Shown: in pieces, positions 26,670-35,716 of the stretch
Numbering within the stretch: position 1 is the first letter of the stretch
Layout: each line of letters starts with the position of its first letter
Assembly (NCBI RefSeq): GCF_001428895.1
Contig: NZ_LMJA01000030.1
Span: 424,902 to 488,901 of the forward strand
Source: Mycobacterium sp. Root265
Lineage (GTDB): Bacteria; Actinomycetota; Actinomycetes; Mycobacteriales; Mycobacteriaceae
Length of the DNA stretch: 64,000 bases
Reading direction: 5' to 3'
The notes under the pieces: model-generated
What the model saw: the letters and a program-made list of their open reading frames with translations, nothing else
Database searches by the model: none
Told to the model about the DNA's origin: nothing
Program-made: the position numbers and the translations under genes

Positions 26670-27775
26670 CGTGGCGGCCGGGGCCGCTTGTGCAGCACCA
26701 CCTGGGCCATCGGGATCTGCATCTCCTCCGGTGCGCCCGCCAGCCGCTCCGCTACTCCTGATGCGAGCGCATCGCAGAAGCGCGCACGCCGATCTGCCGC
26801 GCCCTTGACCATGGCGTCGTCGCCGTCATCGAGGGAACCTGCCAGCGTCTGGAACACCGCGGCGCGCAGGAACGAACTCCACTGCGCCCCGAAAGCCGTT
26901 GCGTCCTTGTCCTTCTGGTATTGCCGCCAGAACCGGTCCTCGGCATCGAACACCTCCAGGTGCTCGATGGTGAGCTGCTCCAGGCGCCCGGATGGGGCAA
27001 ACGGGGTGGTGAAGTCGGCGGCCCGGCGCCCGCAGATCGGGATGCACATCCTGGTCAGTTCGTCGGCGGTGATTACCGCGCGCTGGACCAGTTCGGCGAG
27101 TTCGGCCATCAGCGCCGCGAACAGCGGACGGTAGCCGAATTCGCCGTTCTCGCCGACGGCCATCGTCATGACCACCGCACGCCCGCCGGGACACAGCTCG
27201 CGACCCCGGTAGGCGACGAACTCGTGCCAGTCGCGGGCGGCCTGCCGTTCATGGGCGGACCGGATCGTCTCGTCGGCGCTGTAGGCGGCGTGGATGTGGT
27301 CGGTGACCGGCGCCGGCAGCCGGCTCAGCCACAGCACCGACCACGCGGACCAGCCCAGACTCACCGTGTTGGACGGCACGATCTGGGTGTAGAACGACCG
27401 CCCGACGGCCGAGGAGAACGCGGCCTGGTCATGGCGCAGATAGCTGTCGGGATCCTCCCGCAGGGTGTTGAACAGCGCGCTGAAATCGTTCTCCGGCACA
27501 TCGGTGTGCGTGACCAGCACCGACTGATCGGCCCGGGTCCGTTTCCGCAGCACCGAGATCGCCGCGTTGATCGGCAGCAGCGAATTGTGGCCGTTGGCGG
27601 CGCCGTAGTCGGCGATCACGATCGGCAACGGCGCCGGTGGGATGGGCACCGCCCCCGCGGCCTGCTCGAACAGCGCGATCGCCTGCTTCAGCCCGGCGGC
27701 CTGCAGCCGCGAACTCGCGCTGTAGTCGCCGCTGCCCACCGGCACCGGACGCACCACCACGCTTGATTCGGGCAT
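26666..27775 (-). CDS. SABATH-type SAM-dependent carboxyl methyltransferase
   Basis: This 369-residue protein resembles the plant-type SABATH family. It has IVIADYGAANGHNSLLPI near residue 55 (the SAM site), the paired VLVTHTDVPENDFSALF segment, and FYTQIVPSNTVSLGWSAWSVLWLS, matching the family's substrate-loop region. Mycobacterial members have been described as fatty-acid O-methyltransferases. By analogy this one may methylate the carboxyl group of fatty or small aromatic acids. ATG 27775 is chosen because the upstream frame is low-complexity. It stands alone between convergent neighbours. Confidence 0.85.
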   Translation of the reverse strand: MPESSVVVRPVPVGSGDYSASSRLQAAGLKQAIALFEQAAGAVPIPPAPLPIVIADYGAANGHNSLLPINAAISVLRKRTRADQSVLVTHTDVPENDFSALFNTLREDPDSYLRHDQAAFSSAVGRSFYTQIVPSNTVSLGWSAWSVLWLSRLPAPVTDHIHAAYSADETIRSAHERQAARDWHEFVAYRGRELCPGGRAVVMTMAVGENGEFGYRPLFAALMAELAELVQRAVITADELTRMCIPICGRRAADFTTPFAPSGRLEQLTIEHLEVFDAEDRFWRQYQKDKDATAFGAQWSSFLRAAVFQTLAGSLDDGDDAMVKGAADRRARFCDALASGVAERLAGAPEEMQIPMAQVVLHKRPRPPR

Positions 27776-27841
27776 GCCGTGAGGGTAGTCCCGTCTCGCG
27801 GTACGCGCCGTCGAAGCGGCCGTCGTGCCAGACTTCCAGCC

Positions 27842-28594
27842 ATGAGTCCAGCTACTGTGCCGCGCCTGCTCACCATCCTGGCGGTGGTGACCATGGTGGT
27901 GGCCGGGATCGGGTTCGTGGCGTCGCTGATTCTCAACGCGTTCGTCTTCGACAAGTACAACGCCTACGGCGAGGTGCCGATCCCCGGTGCCGAGCAGCTG
28001 CAGCTGCCCGCCGGTGAGGTGATCATCAGCTTTCACACCCAGATCATCGGCAGCACCAGCGGTGGTGGCCTGCCGATACCGGATCTGCAGATGGGCATCG
28101 ACCCGCCGGCCGGTGTTCCCGAGCCGGTGATCACCGAAAGCATCGGCGGCACAACCACGGTGAACAACGATGCCCGGGTCCGGGTGTGGGTGGCCCAGGT
28201 CGCCGAGGACGGCAGGTATCGGATCCGTACGGACGGCAACGTCGGCGCCTATCTCAGCCCGCGCCTCGCCTTCGGTCACGGCAGCCATTGGGGCGCCCTG
28301 CCCTGGTGGTGCGCGGCGGTGTTCGGGCTCGCCGTCGTCGACCTGATCATCGCGAGGATCTGGGCTGCCAAGGTGCGCCGCGCGCCGCGCCAGGTGCCCA
28401 CCGGACCGCCGCCGCCGACCTTCCATCTCGGCGACCCACCGGCCGTGTCCTACCAGCCGGCGTCCGCGTACATCCCGACCGAGGACGGTATCCGCATCGA
28501 GCAGCTGAAAACGCTGGCCGCCCTGCGTGATTGCGGTGCGCTGACCGACGCCGAGTTCGACGCCGAGAAGCGCAGGCTGCTAGGCGGCGGGTGA
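27842..28594 (+). CDS. Membrane protein with C-terminal SHOCT domain
   Basis: This 250-residue protein has a membrane segment at about 10-33 and a second at about 155-176 (PWWCAAVFGLAVVDLIIA). The region between them is probably extracytoplasmic and beta-rich. After a proline-rich linker, the cytosolic C-terminus IEQLKTLAALRDCGALTDAEF is a SHOCT module, a short domain thought to mediate oligomerisation. The start is ATG 27842. Upstream codons in the same frame look like shadow of the divergent methyltransferase. The 3' end overlaps the convergent monooxygenase by 15 bases. Function is unknown. Confidence 0.83.
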   Translation: MSPATVPRLLTILAVVTMVVAGIGFVASLILNAFVFDKYNAYGEVPIPGAEQLQLPAGEVIISFHTQIIGSTSGGGLPIPDLQMGIDPPAGVPEPVITESIGGTTTVNNDARVRVWVAQVAEDGRYRIRTDGNVGAYLSPRLAFGHGSHWGALPWWCAAVFGLAVVDLIIARIWAAKVRRAPRQVPTGPPPPTFHLGDPPAVSYQPASAYIPTEDGIRIEQLKTLAALRDCGALTDAEFDAEKRRLLGGG

Positions 28595-29941
28595 GAGCAG
28601 CCGGGACCGCTCGAAGCGTCCTGCCGGCTCGAACCGGGCCAGCACCTCATCGGCCGGTTCGCCGGCGAACTCGGTGATCAGGGCCTTGGCGGCTTCCACC
28701 GAGGTCACCGCCTCGAACGGGCGCGGATCGTCGAGCAGCCCGAACAGCTTGCCCGCGAACCGCGGGCTGCCGCTGGCGGCGGCGAAGTACAGGTTGCCGT
28801 ATTCGGCGAAGTCCGGATCGGCCAGGAACAGCTGGGTCACCCGCTGGGCGGCGCGACCGCGCCGGTCGTAGAAGTCCTCGAACGCCGCCGTCAGCCAGGC
28901 CGTGTCGAACGGTCCGTCGTGTGCGGCGGCCGTGCGCACCAGCGCGGCGGCGTGGATCAGCCCACCCTGGGCGCCTTGACCGGCGATCGGATCGTAGGAG
29001 ATTGCGGTGTCGCCCAGCGCGGCGACGGGGTGCCCTCCGGCGGTGTGCCCGACCCCGTGCCGCACCACCTGGGTGACGGCCCCGGTGAGCCAGGAATGCG
29101 GGTCCTCCTCGATGACCTGGAGCCTGCTGACCTCGGGTAGGTCCCAGTCGATGTAGTCGCGGTGCAGTCCGGTCGCGATCTCCAGGGCGGTCGTTGCGTC
29201 GGTTACGGTGGAGAATCGGCGCGCGAAGTCGCTGCCCGGGTGGGCCCACCCCAGGAACGCCCAGCTCGGGCCGGCGTCCTTGTGCAGGTAAGGGCCCCAG
29301 AAGGTTTCGCCCTGGCCGGCCACCACGGTGAAGGCGTGGTGTTGCCCGCCCGCGGTGCTGCGATGGGCGAACACGTCGGTCCCGTGGCCGAGCCCGGTGA
29401 CCGAGAAGGCCAGCAGGCTGCGCTGCGGCTTGTCGTACACGGTGCGGGCGGTGTCGACGGGGAACAGCGCGGACAGCCCGCCGCGGCCGGTGGCCACCAG
29501 CGTCAGATCGGCCTTGGCGGCGATCGCGTCGAGGCGTGCCGGGTCCACCGCCTCCGCCACGAAATGTCCGCCGCGCTGCTGGAACAGGCTCAGCCGGTCG
29601 TCGGCCTTCAGTCGGGTGTCCACCGCGACACCGCGGGCTCCGTCGAACCAGCCGTCGAAGGCGATCGCCTCGGTGGCACCGTCGAGTACCCGCACGCTCT
29701 GCCCGGTGGACAGCGGCGCCGTGGCGAGATAGGTGTTGAGCCCGAGGCTCTCTTCGGCGCGCTGCGCCTCGCCGAAGATCAGCGCGGTGCCGGTCGCCGG
29801 CACGTCGTCACGCAGGGCGGCCTGGTCACGTTCGCTGTAGATGGTGACATCAAACCCGTTGTCCAGCAATCCCAGTGCCGCCGTCACGCCGGTCTGCCCG
29901 GCGCCGATGATCGCGGCGGTGCGTCCGCTCGATGTCGTCAT
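28580..29941 (-). CDS. Styrene monooxygenase (StyA)-like flavoprotein
   Basis: This 453-residue protein has the FAD Rossmann motif IIGAGQTGVTAALGLLDNG at its start and a second FAD motif GDTAISYDPIAGQGAQGG. That pattern is characteristic of StyA/indole monooxygenase-type enzymes. These two-component enzymes take reduced FAD from a StyB reductase and epoxidise styrene or indole. No styB-like flavin reductase gene is adjacent, so the reductase must be elsewhere or the enzyme acts differently. The true substrate is unknown. The 3' end overlaps the convergent SHOCT gene by 15 bases. Confidence 0.87.
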   Translation of the reverse strand: MTTSSGRTAAIIGAGQTGVTAALGLLDNGFDVTIYSERDQAALRDDVPATGTALIFGEAQRAEESLGLNTYLATAPLSTGQSVRVLDGATEAIAFDGWFDGARGVAVDTRLKADDRLSLFQQRGGHFVAEAVDPARLDAIAAKADLTLVATGRGGLSALFPVDTARTVYDKPQRSLLAFSVTGLGHGTDVFAHRSTAGGQHHAFTVVAGQGETFWGPYLHKDAGPSWAFLGWAHPGSDFARRFSTVTDATTALEIATGLHRDYIDWDLPEVSRLQVIEEDPHSWLTGAVTQVVRHGVGHTAGGHPVAALGDTAISYDPIAGQGAQGGLIHAAALVRTAAAHDGPFDTAWLTAAFEDFYDRRGRAAQRVTQLFLADPDFAEYGNLYFAAASGSPRFAGKLFGLLDDPRPFEAVTSVEAAKALITEFAGEPADEVLARFEPAGRFERSRLLSPAA

Positions 29942-30007
29942 GGCTGTTGACTATCGGCGCAGCGCCGGGCCGCGGGTAGGTACTGGCTCAGCGTGATCGC
30001 AAAGCCG

Positions 30008-31144
30008 TCAGTTCGGCGCGGTGCCGACGAGCCTCATCAGCGGGTCGGTGGGCCCGATGTCCAGCGTGCATTCCCGGGGACGCGGGTCCGGGACGAAGGC
30101 CCAGAACATCGCACCCGCCGTGCCCTGCCTGCGCATTTCGGTGAAGGCGTCGCGCAGCACCCGTTCCCGCTCGTCCAGCGATCCGCAGGATCCGGCCTCC
30201 ATCCCGATCTCGGTGATCAGCAGTGGCTTGTTCAGTTTCTGGGCCTGCTGCGCGCGCCGCGCGAGCCCGTCGAACACGTTCCCCGGCAGGTAGTCGATGC
30301 CGTGGTAGAAGTGGTACTCCAGCACGTCGACCCCGGGTGAGGCGTTCACGTATTCGAAGGCCTCGCCGGCCGAGCCGCACTGACCGCCGCCGGCGTGACC
30401 ACTGAAAATCGGTGTGCCGGGGTCGAGTTCGCGGATTCGGGCGCCGGTGGCGTCGTAGAACGCGCGCAGTACCTTCGCCGAGTCGGGGTGACAGTAGCGC
30501 CGGGTCCAGTCGCACTGAGGATCGCGGCAGTCCGACGGTTCGGGTTCACCGACGGCCGTCCAGCCGGCCAGCGCCGGTGAGCCGGCCCAGCGCTGCACAG
30601 CGGTGTCCATCCAGGCCTGGAAGGACATCGGCAGGCCGGGTGCGATCTCGGTGTGCCAGCCACCGGCGTACCACTGGTAGTCCTTGAAGGAGTCTCCTTC
30701 GCAGCTGCCTTCGTTGCTGGAGAGCACCGCGATGAGCAATTGGCCGTGGCGTTCGGCGGCGCGGACCACGGCGTCCAGGGCGCTGAAGTCGAGTTGCCCG
30801 GTGTGCTTGTTCACCGCGAGGCTGGAGAACGCGTTGAACCGGGTCAGCGAATGTGGTTGCAGCTGATTGAAATACGTGTCGAGGTCCACCTGAGCGCCGC
30901 ACCCGGCGTTCACCGCCCAGTCGGTGGCCAGCTGGTAGGCGTTGATACCGATCGGCCACCAGGGTTGACCGTCCAGGGTCAGGGAGGTCCCGGAGACCCC
31001 GAGATCCGGGATCTCCGGTGCGGGTGCGGCCGTGGTCCTCGCCGGTGCCGGCTCCGGGTGGTCCGGTAGCGGAGTCGCGCACGCGACAGCGGCGATCATC
31101 ATGGCCAGGCACATGACCATGGTGAGCAGCCGCCGCCCCGACAT
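30008..31144 (-). CDS. GH5-like glycoside hydrolase lipoprotein
   Basis: This 378-residue protein has an N-terminal signal peptide with lipobox AAVAC (Cys22), then a Pro/Ala/Thr-rich linker. A TIM-barrel-like domain similar to GH5 mannanases/cellulases follows (SLTLDGQPWWPIGINAY). The likely acid/base is Glu200 in VGEPEP and the nucleophile Glu312 in LLITEIGMEAG, both in the expected beta-strand contexts. It should be lipid-anchored outside the membrane and act on a polysaccharide, possibly mannan-like. ATG 31144 is the only start that gives a signal peptide. It lies 26 bases after the next minus-strand gene. Confidence 0.86.
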   Translation of the reverse strand: MSGRRLLTMVMCLAMMIAAVACATPLPDHPEPAPARTTAAPAPEIPDLGVSGTSLTLDGQPWWPIGINAYQLATDWAVNAGCGAQVDLDTYFNQLQPHSLTRFNAFSSLAVNKHTGQLDFSALDAVVRAAERHGQLLIAVLSSNEGSCEGDSFKDYQWYAGGWHTEIAPGLPMSFQAWMDTAVQRWAGSPALAGWTAVGEPEPSDCRDPQCDWTRRYCHPDSAKVLRAFYDATGARIRELDPGTPIFSGHAGGGQCGSAGEAFEYVNASPGVDVLEYHFYHGIDYLPGNVFDGLARRAQQAQKLNKPLLITEIGMEAGSCGSLDERERVLRDAFTEMRRQGTAGAMFWAFVPDPRPRECTLDIGPTDPLMRLVGTAPN

Positions 31145-31170
31145 GGGGCAGAGCCTAGTACCCGGCGGCC

Positions 31171-32028
31171 TCAGTGCACGCCCAACAGACGGGCGTCGAC
31201 GGAAACGATGTCGGAGCCCTCGCCCGGCAGCCGGACCGCGAGGTTGCCGTCCGCGTCGACGCGGTTGCCGACGATGACCACGAACGGGGTGCCCACCGGC
31301 AGGCCGCGGGCGGCGACACCCGAGGCGTCGGCGGGATGGTCGGTCAGCAGGACGGCCCGTTTCCTGGCCAGATGCTTGCGATCGGGGGACGGGGGCGCGG
31401 CCGCCGGCGCCCCGGGCGGTGGCAGCCAACGATCCTCGTGCCGCCCGGCGCGGCACTGTGCGGCGAAGGCGAGCGCCGCCTCGGGGTCATCGGAGAACAG
31501 GTCGTACATCGCGACGTCGATGCCGTGGTATTCGCGATACTCACCGTCGCGCTGCGGCATCGGGGTTCTCAGATACCGGCGGCCGCTGGAGCGTTCGATG
31601 CCGAGTTCGATGACGAGACCGCCGTCGCGGACTTCGTGCACTGTGTCGAAGGTGTAGACCGCCGGTGCGGGCACCGCCTCCGGACTGCTGTCGGCGTCGG
31701 TGCCGTGCAGTCGCAGCCCCAGCCGCACCAACCCGAAGGCCACAGCGGCCACCGACGCGCCCAGTGCCGTGCCCGCGGCGAACGCGACCAGCGGGTAGTA
31801 GAACGTGTAACCGTCTGCCCGCCAGGCGGATACGACGGCCACCACATAGACGGCGACCGCCGAGGCCGGTATACCGACGACGGCCAGGGCCACGCCTACC
31901 ATCGCGATGCCGGGTGCCCCGCTGTCGCTGAGCATGACGCTCATGGCGCCGGCGTACACCGCCAGGCCCACCCAGCCGAGCAGCACGACGAACAGCAGGA
32001 TCGTCGCGACGGCGTCAACGGTGTGCAT
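31171..32028 (-). CDS. Membrane protein of unknown function
   Basis: This 285-residue protein has three hydrophobic segments in the first 110 residues: ATILLFVVLLGWVGLAVYAG, a second near 42-68, and a third near 75-100. A soluble C-terminal domain follows (YTFDTVHEVRDGGLVIELGI, then a proline-rich stretch near 205-215, then VVIVGNRVDADGNLAVRL). No known motif is recognised. It sits 3 bases downstream of the MBL-fold gene and 26 bases upstream of the GH5 gene, so it may belong to a run of minus-strand genes beginning with the formaldehyde dehydrogenase. Confidence 0.75.
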   Translation of the reverse strand: MHTVDAVATILLFVVLLGWVGLAVYAGAMSVMLSDSGAPGIAMVGVALAVVGIPASAVAVYVVAVVSAWRADGYTFYYPLVAFAAGTALGASVAAVAFGLVRLGLRLHGTDADSSPEAVPAPAVYTFDTVHEVRDGGLVIELGIERSSGRRYLRTPMPQRDGEYREYHGIDVAMYDLFSDDPEAALAFAAQCRAGRHEDRWLPPPGAPAAAPPSPDRKHLARKRAVLLTDHPADASGVAARGLPVGTPFVVIVGNRVDADGNLAVRLPGEGSDIVSVDARLLGVH

Positions 32029-32031
32029 TGC

Positions 32032-32655
32032 TCAGTGGCCGCGCGCCACCCATTCGTCGTAGTGCACGATCTCGCCGCCGATGGTGGTGGTGTCGCCGTG
32101 GCCGGTGTAGACGATGGTCTCTGCGGGCAGGGTGCCCAGCTTGGTGGAGATGGAGTCCAGGATGGTCGGGAAGTCCGAGTAGGAGCGCCCGGTGGCTCCG
32201 GGCCCGCCCTGGAACAGGGTGTCCCCGGAGACGACCGCGTTCAGTTCGGGGATCGACCAGCAGACCGAGCCCGGCGAGTGTCCGGGAGTGTGCAGGGCGT
32301 GCAGTTCGATACCGCCGGCGGTGAGGACCAGACCGTCCTCGACGCTGCGGAATTCGGCTTCGGGGTGCACGACGCGCCAGAGCATCTCGTCGGCCGGGTG
32401 CAGGAAGACCGGGGCGTCGAGGGCGGTGGCGAGTTCGGGGGCGACGGTGATGTGGTCGTTGTGCCCGTGGGTGCAGATGACCGCGACGACATTGCGTCCC
32501 GCGACCGCCTCGATGATGGGGGCCGAGGTGTGGGCGGCGTCGAAGACGATGACATCCTTGTCGTCGCCGACCAGCCAGATGTTGTTGTCGACGTCCCAGC
32601 TGCCGCCGTCGAGTTCGAAGGTGCCGCTGGTGACCACGCGCTGCACGTTGCCCAT
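32032..32655 (-). CDS. MBL-fold metallo-hydrolase linked to MscR
   Basis: This 207-residue metallo-beta-lactamase-fold hydrolase has the metal motif HGHNDH (His63, His65, Asp67, His68), then TPGHSPGS, SGDTLF and a late YTGHGDTT. It resembles glyoxalase II-type thioesterases. Its ATG overlaps the TGA of the mycothiol-dependent formaldehyde dehydrogenase (TGATG). The same order is, as I recall, Rv2259-Rv2260 in M. tuberculosis. A role in hydrolysing S-formylmycothiol or a related mycothiol thioester fits both fold and coupling, but is inferred. Confidence 0.9.
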   Translation of the reverse strand: MGNVQRVVTSGTFELDGGSWDVDNNIWLVGDDKDVIVFDAAHTSAPIIEAVAGRNVVAVICTHGHNDHITVAPELATALDAPVFLHPADEMLWRVVHPEAEFRSVEDGLVLTAGGIELHALHTPGHSPGSVCWSIPELNAVVSGDTLFQGGPGATGRSYSDFPTILDSISTKLGTLPAETIVYTGHGDTTTIGGEIVHYDEWVARGH

Positions 32656-33740
32656 CAGAGCACCACGACCGATCGCAGTACCTCGCCGGCGTGCATCTTG
32701 TGGAACGCCTCCTCGACCTGGTCCAGAGCGATGCGTTCGGAGACGAACTTCTCCAGCGGCAGCCGGCCCTGCAGGTAAAGGCTGATCAGGGTGGGGAAGT
32801 CGCGCTCGGGCAGGCAGTCGCCGTACCAGGAGGACTTCAGCGAGCCGCCTCGGGAGAAGAAGTCGACCAGCGGCATCTCCAGCTTCATGTCCGGGGTCGG
32901 CACCCCGACCAGGACCACGGTGCCTGCCAGGTCGCGGGCGTAGAACGCCTGCTTCCAGGTCTCGGGGCGCCCGACCGCGTCGATCACCACGTCCGCGCCG
33001 AATCCGTCGGTGAGGTCCTGAATGGTCTCGATCGGGTCGAGGTCTTTGGCGTTGATGGTGTGGGTCGCGCCGAATTCGCGGGCCACCTGCAGTTTGCGGT
33101 CGTCGACGTCGACGGCGATGATGCGCCGCGCGCCGACCAGGGCGGCACCGGCGATGGCGGCGTCCCCGACGCCACCGCAGCCGATCACCGCGACGGTGTC
33201 ATCGCGGTTGATGTTTCCGGTGTTGACCGCCGCGCCCAGGCCGGCCATCACACCGCAGCCCAACAGGCCGGCCACCGCCGGGTCCGCGGACGGGTCGACC
33301 TTGGTGCACTGGCCCTCGTGCACCAGGGTCTTGTCGGCGAAGGCGCCGATGCCCAGCGCGGGGGACAGCTCGGTGCCGTCGGTCAGCGTCATCTTCTGGG
33401 TGGCGTTGAAGGTGTCGAAGCACAGGTGCGGGCGGCCGCGCTTGCAGGCCCGGCACTCACCGCACACCGCGCGCCAGTTCAGGATGACGAAGTCGCCGAC
33501 CTCGACGTGGGTGACACCCTCGCCGATGGTCTCCACGATGCCGGCGGCCTCGTGCCCGAGCAGGAACGGGTACTCGTCGTTGATGCCGCCCTCGCGGTAG
33601 GTCAGATCGGTATGACAGACACCGCAGGCCTGGATCGCCACGACGACCTCGCCGGGACCCGGATCGGGGATGACGATGTCGACCAATTCGACGGGCTGAC
33701 CTTTGGACCGGGAGATGACGCCGCGCACCGTCTGACTCAT
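32655..33740 (-). CDS. mscR: S-(hydroxymethyl)mycothiol dehydrogenase
   Basis: This 361-residue class III-type zinc alcohol dehydrogenase is the length I recall for M. tuberculosis MscR/AdhE2. The catalytic zinc region has ACGVCHTDL and GHEAAG. The structural zinc cluster is [18 protein letters not shown] binding is [14 protein letters not shown]. It oxidises the formaldehyde-mycothiol adduct and can reduce S-nitrosomycothiol. It is the first gene of the unit with the MBL hydrolase. ATG 33740 gives the full family length. A 7-base inverted repeat lies 60-97 bases upstream. Confidence 0.93.
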   Translation of the reverse strand: MSQTVRGVISRSKGQPVELVDIVIPDPGPGEVVVAIQACGVCHTDLTYREGGINDEYPFLLGHEAAGIVETIGEGVTHVEVGDFVILNWRAVCGECRACKRGRPHLCFDTFNATQKMTLTDGTELSPALGIGAFADKTLVHEGQCTKVDPSADPAVAGLLGCGVMAGLGAAVNTGNINRDDTVAVIGCGGVGDAAIAGAALVGARRIIAVDVDDRKLQVAREFGATHTINAKDLDPIETIQDLTDGFGADVVIDAVGRPETWKQAFYARDLAGTVVLVGVPTPDMKLEMPLVDFFSRGGSLKSSWYGDCLPERDFPTLISLYLQGRLPLEKFVSERIALDQVEEAFHKMHAGEVLRSVVVL

Positions 33741-33800
33741 GCCTAGCTGAACCTTTCGTATGGAGGGATGCCGCCGGGCGTGCTGCCGCGCCGCCCGCAT

Positions 33801-33837
33801 GTTTACTATCAGTAGTTTGAGTTGCTCGTGAGTAAAC
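33801..33837. promoter_or_regulatory. Inverted repeat upstream of mscR
   Basis: GTTTACT (33801-33807) and AGTAAAC (33831-33837) are exact inverted arms with a 23-base spacer, in the AT-richer stretch between mscR and the divergent serine hydrolase. They could be a regulator site. No regulator gene is next to it. Confidence 0.35.
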
Positions 33838-33956
33838 GTACTACAGGAGTCGCGGGGCTCACTGACTCATGCCTATAACCTAATACGCGCATCCGAGATC
33901 TGTCAGACAGGTGTCCAGTTTCGGGCATAAGCCCACGCAAGTAGGCTCGGGCGCCT

Positions 33957-34781
33957 ATGAGCGCACTCGACGTCCTGGCCGACTGGCCGGTCCCGGCCGC
34001 CGCCGCCGCGGTCATCGCACCCTCCGGTGTCCTCGCGACCCATGGTGACACCGCCCGCCCGTTCCGGCTGGCTTCGGTCACCAAGCCGCTCGTTGCCCGC
34101 GCCGCACAGGTCGCGGTGGAGGAGGGCGCCTTCGAACTGGACACACCCGCAGGCCCGCCCGGTGCGACGGTGCGTCACCTGCTGGCGCACGCGTCGGGGG
34201 TGTCGATGCACACCGATCAGGTGCTCGCCGCTCCAGGGACCCGGCGCATCTACTCCAACTACGGCTTCACTCTGCTGGCCGAAGCGCTGCAGAGTGCGGC
34301 CGAAATCGAGTTCGGCCACTACCTGCGGGAGGCCGTGTTCGAACCGCTCGGGATGGCGGCGTCGACGCTGGCCGGCGGCGCGGCGGCAGCCGGCTATGGC
34401 GGCGAGTCCTCGGTCGAGGATCTGGCGCGTTTCGCCGCGGATCTGCTGCGCCCGGCGCTGGTGACGCCCCAGCTGCACACCGAGGCGACGACCGTGCAGT
34501 TTCCCGGTCTGAACGGGGTGCTGCCGGGGTTCGGATCGCAGCGCCCGAACGACTGGGGGCTGGGGTTCGAGATCCGGGCTGAGAAATCGCCGCACTGGAC
34601 CGGGACGTCCAACTCGGCCCGGACCTACGGCCACTTCGGCCAGTCCGGCACGTTCCTGTGGGTGGATCCTGCCGCTGAGCTGGCCTTTGTGGTACTCACC
34701 GACCGGGACTTCGGGGAGTGGACGTATCCGCTGTGGCCGGCCATCTCTGATGGAGTCCTGAGAGAATTCGGCGCACACTAG
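33957..34781 (+). CDS. Serine hydrolase, beta-lactamase/PBP fold
   Basis: This 274-residue class C beta-lactamase-like or esterase-like enzyme has the SxxK motif SVTK (Ser40/Lys43), YSN (Tyr99-Asn101), and a late GHFGQSG in the position of the KTG-type motif. No signal peptide is visible, so it is probably cytosolic and more likely an esterase or D-peptidase relative than a drug-inactivating lactamase. Its position beside mscR matches my memory of Rv2257c near Rv2259. The ATG at 33957 directly precedes the conserved region. Confidence 0.87.
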   Translation: MSALDVLADWPVPAAAAAVIAPSGVLATHGDTARPFRLASVTKPLVARAAQVAVEEGAFELDTPAGPPGATVRHLLAHASGVSMHTDQVLAAPGTRRIYSNYGFTLLAEALQSAAEIEFGHYLREAVFEPLGMAASTLAGGAAAAGYGGESSVEDLARFAADLLRPALVTPQLHTEATTVQFPGLNGVLPGFGSQRPNDWGLGFEIRAEKSPHWTGTSNSARTYGHFGQSGTFLWVDPAAELAFVVLTDRDFGEWTYPLWPAISDGVLREFGAH

Positions 34782-34891
34782 CGCAACACGCGTCCCACGG
34801 GGCACAATAGACACGCGCGAAACAGCTGCACAGTTCGGTAACGCCAGGTCGTTGGGGAAGACGTCCCTAGTGGAGCCGAAGGAGCAGATGT

Positions 34892-35404
34892 ATGCGTGCG
34901 TCGAACCAGTTCGCCGAGGCGACAACTGGCGTGGTCTACGTTCACGCCTCGCCCGCGGCGGTATGCCCACATGTCGAGTGGGCTCTTTCGTCGACCCTGT
35001 CGGCGCGGGCGAACCTCAAGTGGACGCCCCAACCCGCCATGCCCGGACAGCTGCGAGCCGTCACCAACTGGGTGGGCCCGGTGGGTACCGGCGCGCAGTT
35101 GGCCAACGCCTTGCGGTCGTGGTCGGTGCTGCGCTTCGAGGTGACCGAGGATCCCAGTGAGGGCGTGGACGGACACCGCTGGTGCCACACCCCGCAACTC
35201 GGTCTGTGGAGCGGCGCGATGAGCGCCAACGGGGACGTGATGGTCGGCGAGCAGCGGCTGCGTTCCCTGATGGCCTCCGGCGCCGACGCGCTGGCCGCCG
35301 ATCTGGACTCGGTGCTCGGCACGGCCTGGGACGAATCGCTGGAGCCCTACCGCGGCGGTGGCGACACCGGCGAGGTCACCTGGCTGAACAGGGGCGTCGG
35401 CTAA
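34892..35404 (+). CDS. DUF3145 family protein
   Basis: This 170-residue protein matches the actinobacterial DUF3145 family: GVVYVHASPAAVCPHVEWAL near the start, LKWTPQPAMPGQLRA, VLRFEVTEDPSEGVDGHRW, and a C-terminal LGTAWDESLEPYR. Function is unknown. It is conserved in the same neighbourhood in mycobacteria (Rv2256c-like, from memory). The ATG at 34892 is preceded by AGGAGC. It overlaps the convergent DUF1905 locus by 4 bases. Confidence 0.9.
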   Translation: MRASNQFAEATTGVVYVHASPAAVCPHVEWALSSTLSARANLKWTPQPAMPGQLRAVTNWVGPVGTGAQLANALRSWSVLRFEVTEDPSEGVDGHRWCHTPQLGLWSGAMSANGDVMVGEQRLRSLMASGADALAADLDSVLGTAWDESLEPYRGGGDTGEVTWLNRGVG

Positions 35405-35707
35405 CCCCCGACGCTCAGCCGCACCCGCACGGTGTCGCCGTCGTCGATACCTTCGGGCCGGCGCAGCGCCACCTTCAGCGGCACCAGGTACACATCGTCT
35501 TTCGGGATCAGCGATGTCGTCACCTCGGTGGCACCGATGCCCACCCGGGCCGGGATGACGCCCCACCCGTAAGTCAGCTCACCGAGGTGCGCGCGCAGGA
35601 AATCGTCGACCTCGGGCGGCGTCTCGACGAAGAAATGAAGAAATAGGGTGCCGGGCGGTGCCTTTCTGAGCCAACTGGAACACCGCACCGTCGAACTCCC
35701 AGTCCAC
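35401..35707 (-). pseudogene. DUF1905 family gene with a 1-base frameshift
   Basis: Read from GTG 35707, the first 11 codons give VDWEFDGAVFQ, the normal DUF1905 beginning. That frame then runs to an early stop. A neighbouring frame continues with WLRKAPPGTLFLHFFVETPP and the rest of the domain (YGWGVIPARV, TTSLIPKDDVYLVPLK, DDGDTVRVRLSV). One extra base in the two-base run at 35673-35674 explains both. Removing it restores a 101-residue protein of normal length. GTG 35707 lies 9 bases after the stop of the lipid kinase gene. It is either a real inactivation or a sequencing error. A shorter start at 35688 exists but loses the first strand. Confidence 0.75.
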
Positions 35708-35716
35708 GGCTCGATG

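Noticed and set aside
31174-32778. Plus-strand frame of 534 codons opposite the membrane protein and MBL genes
   Set aside because: Composition is a GC-skew shadow; it crosses several convincing minus-strand genes.
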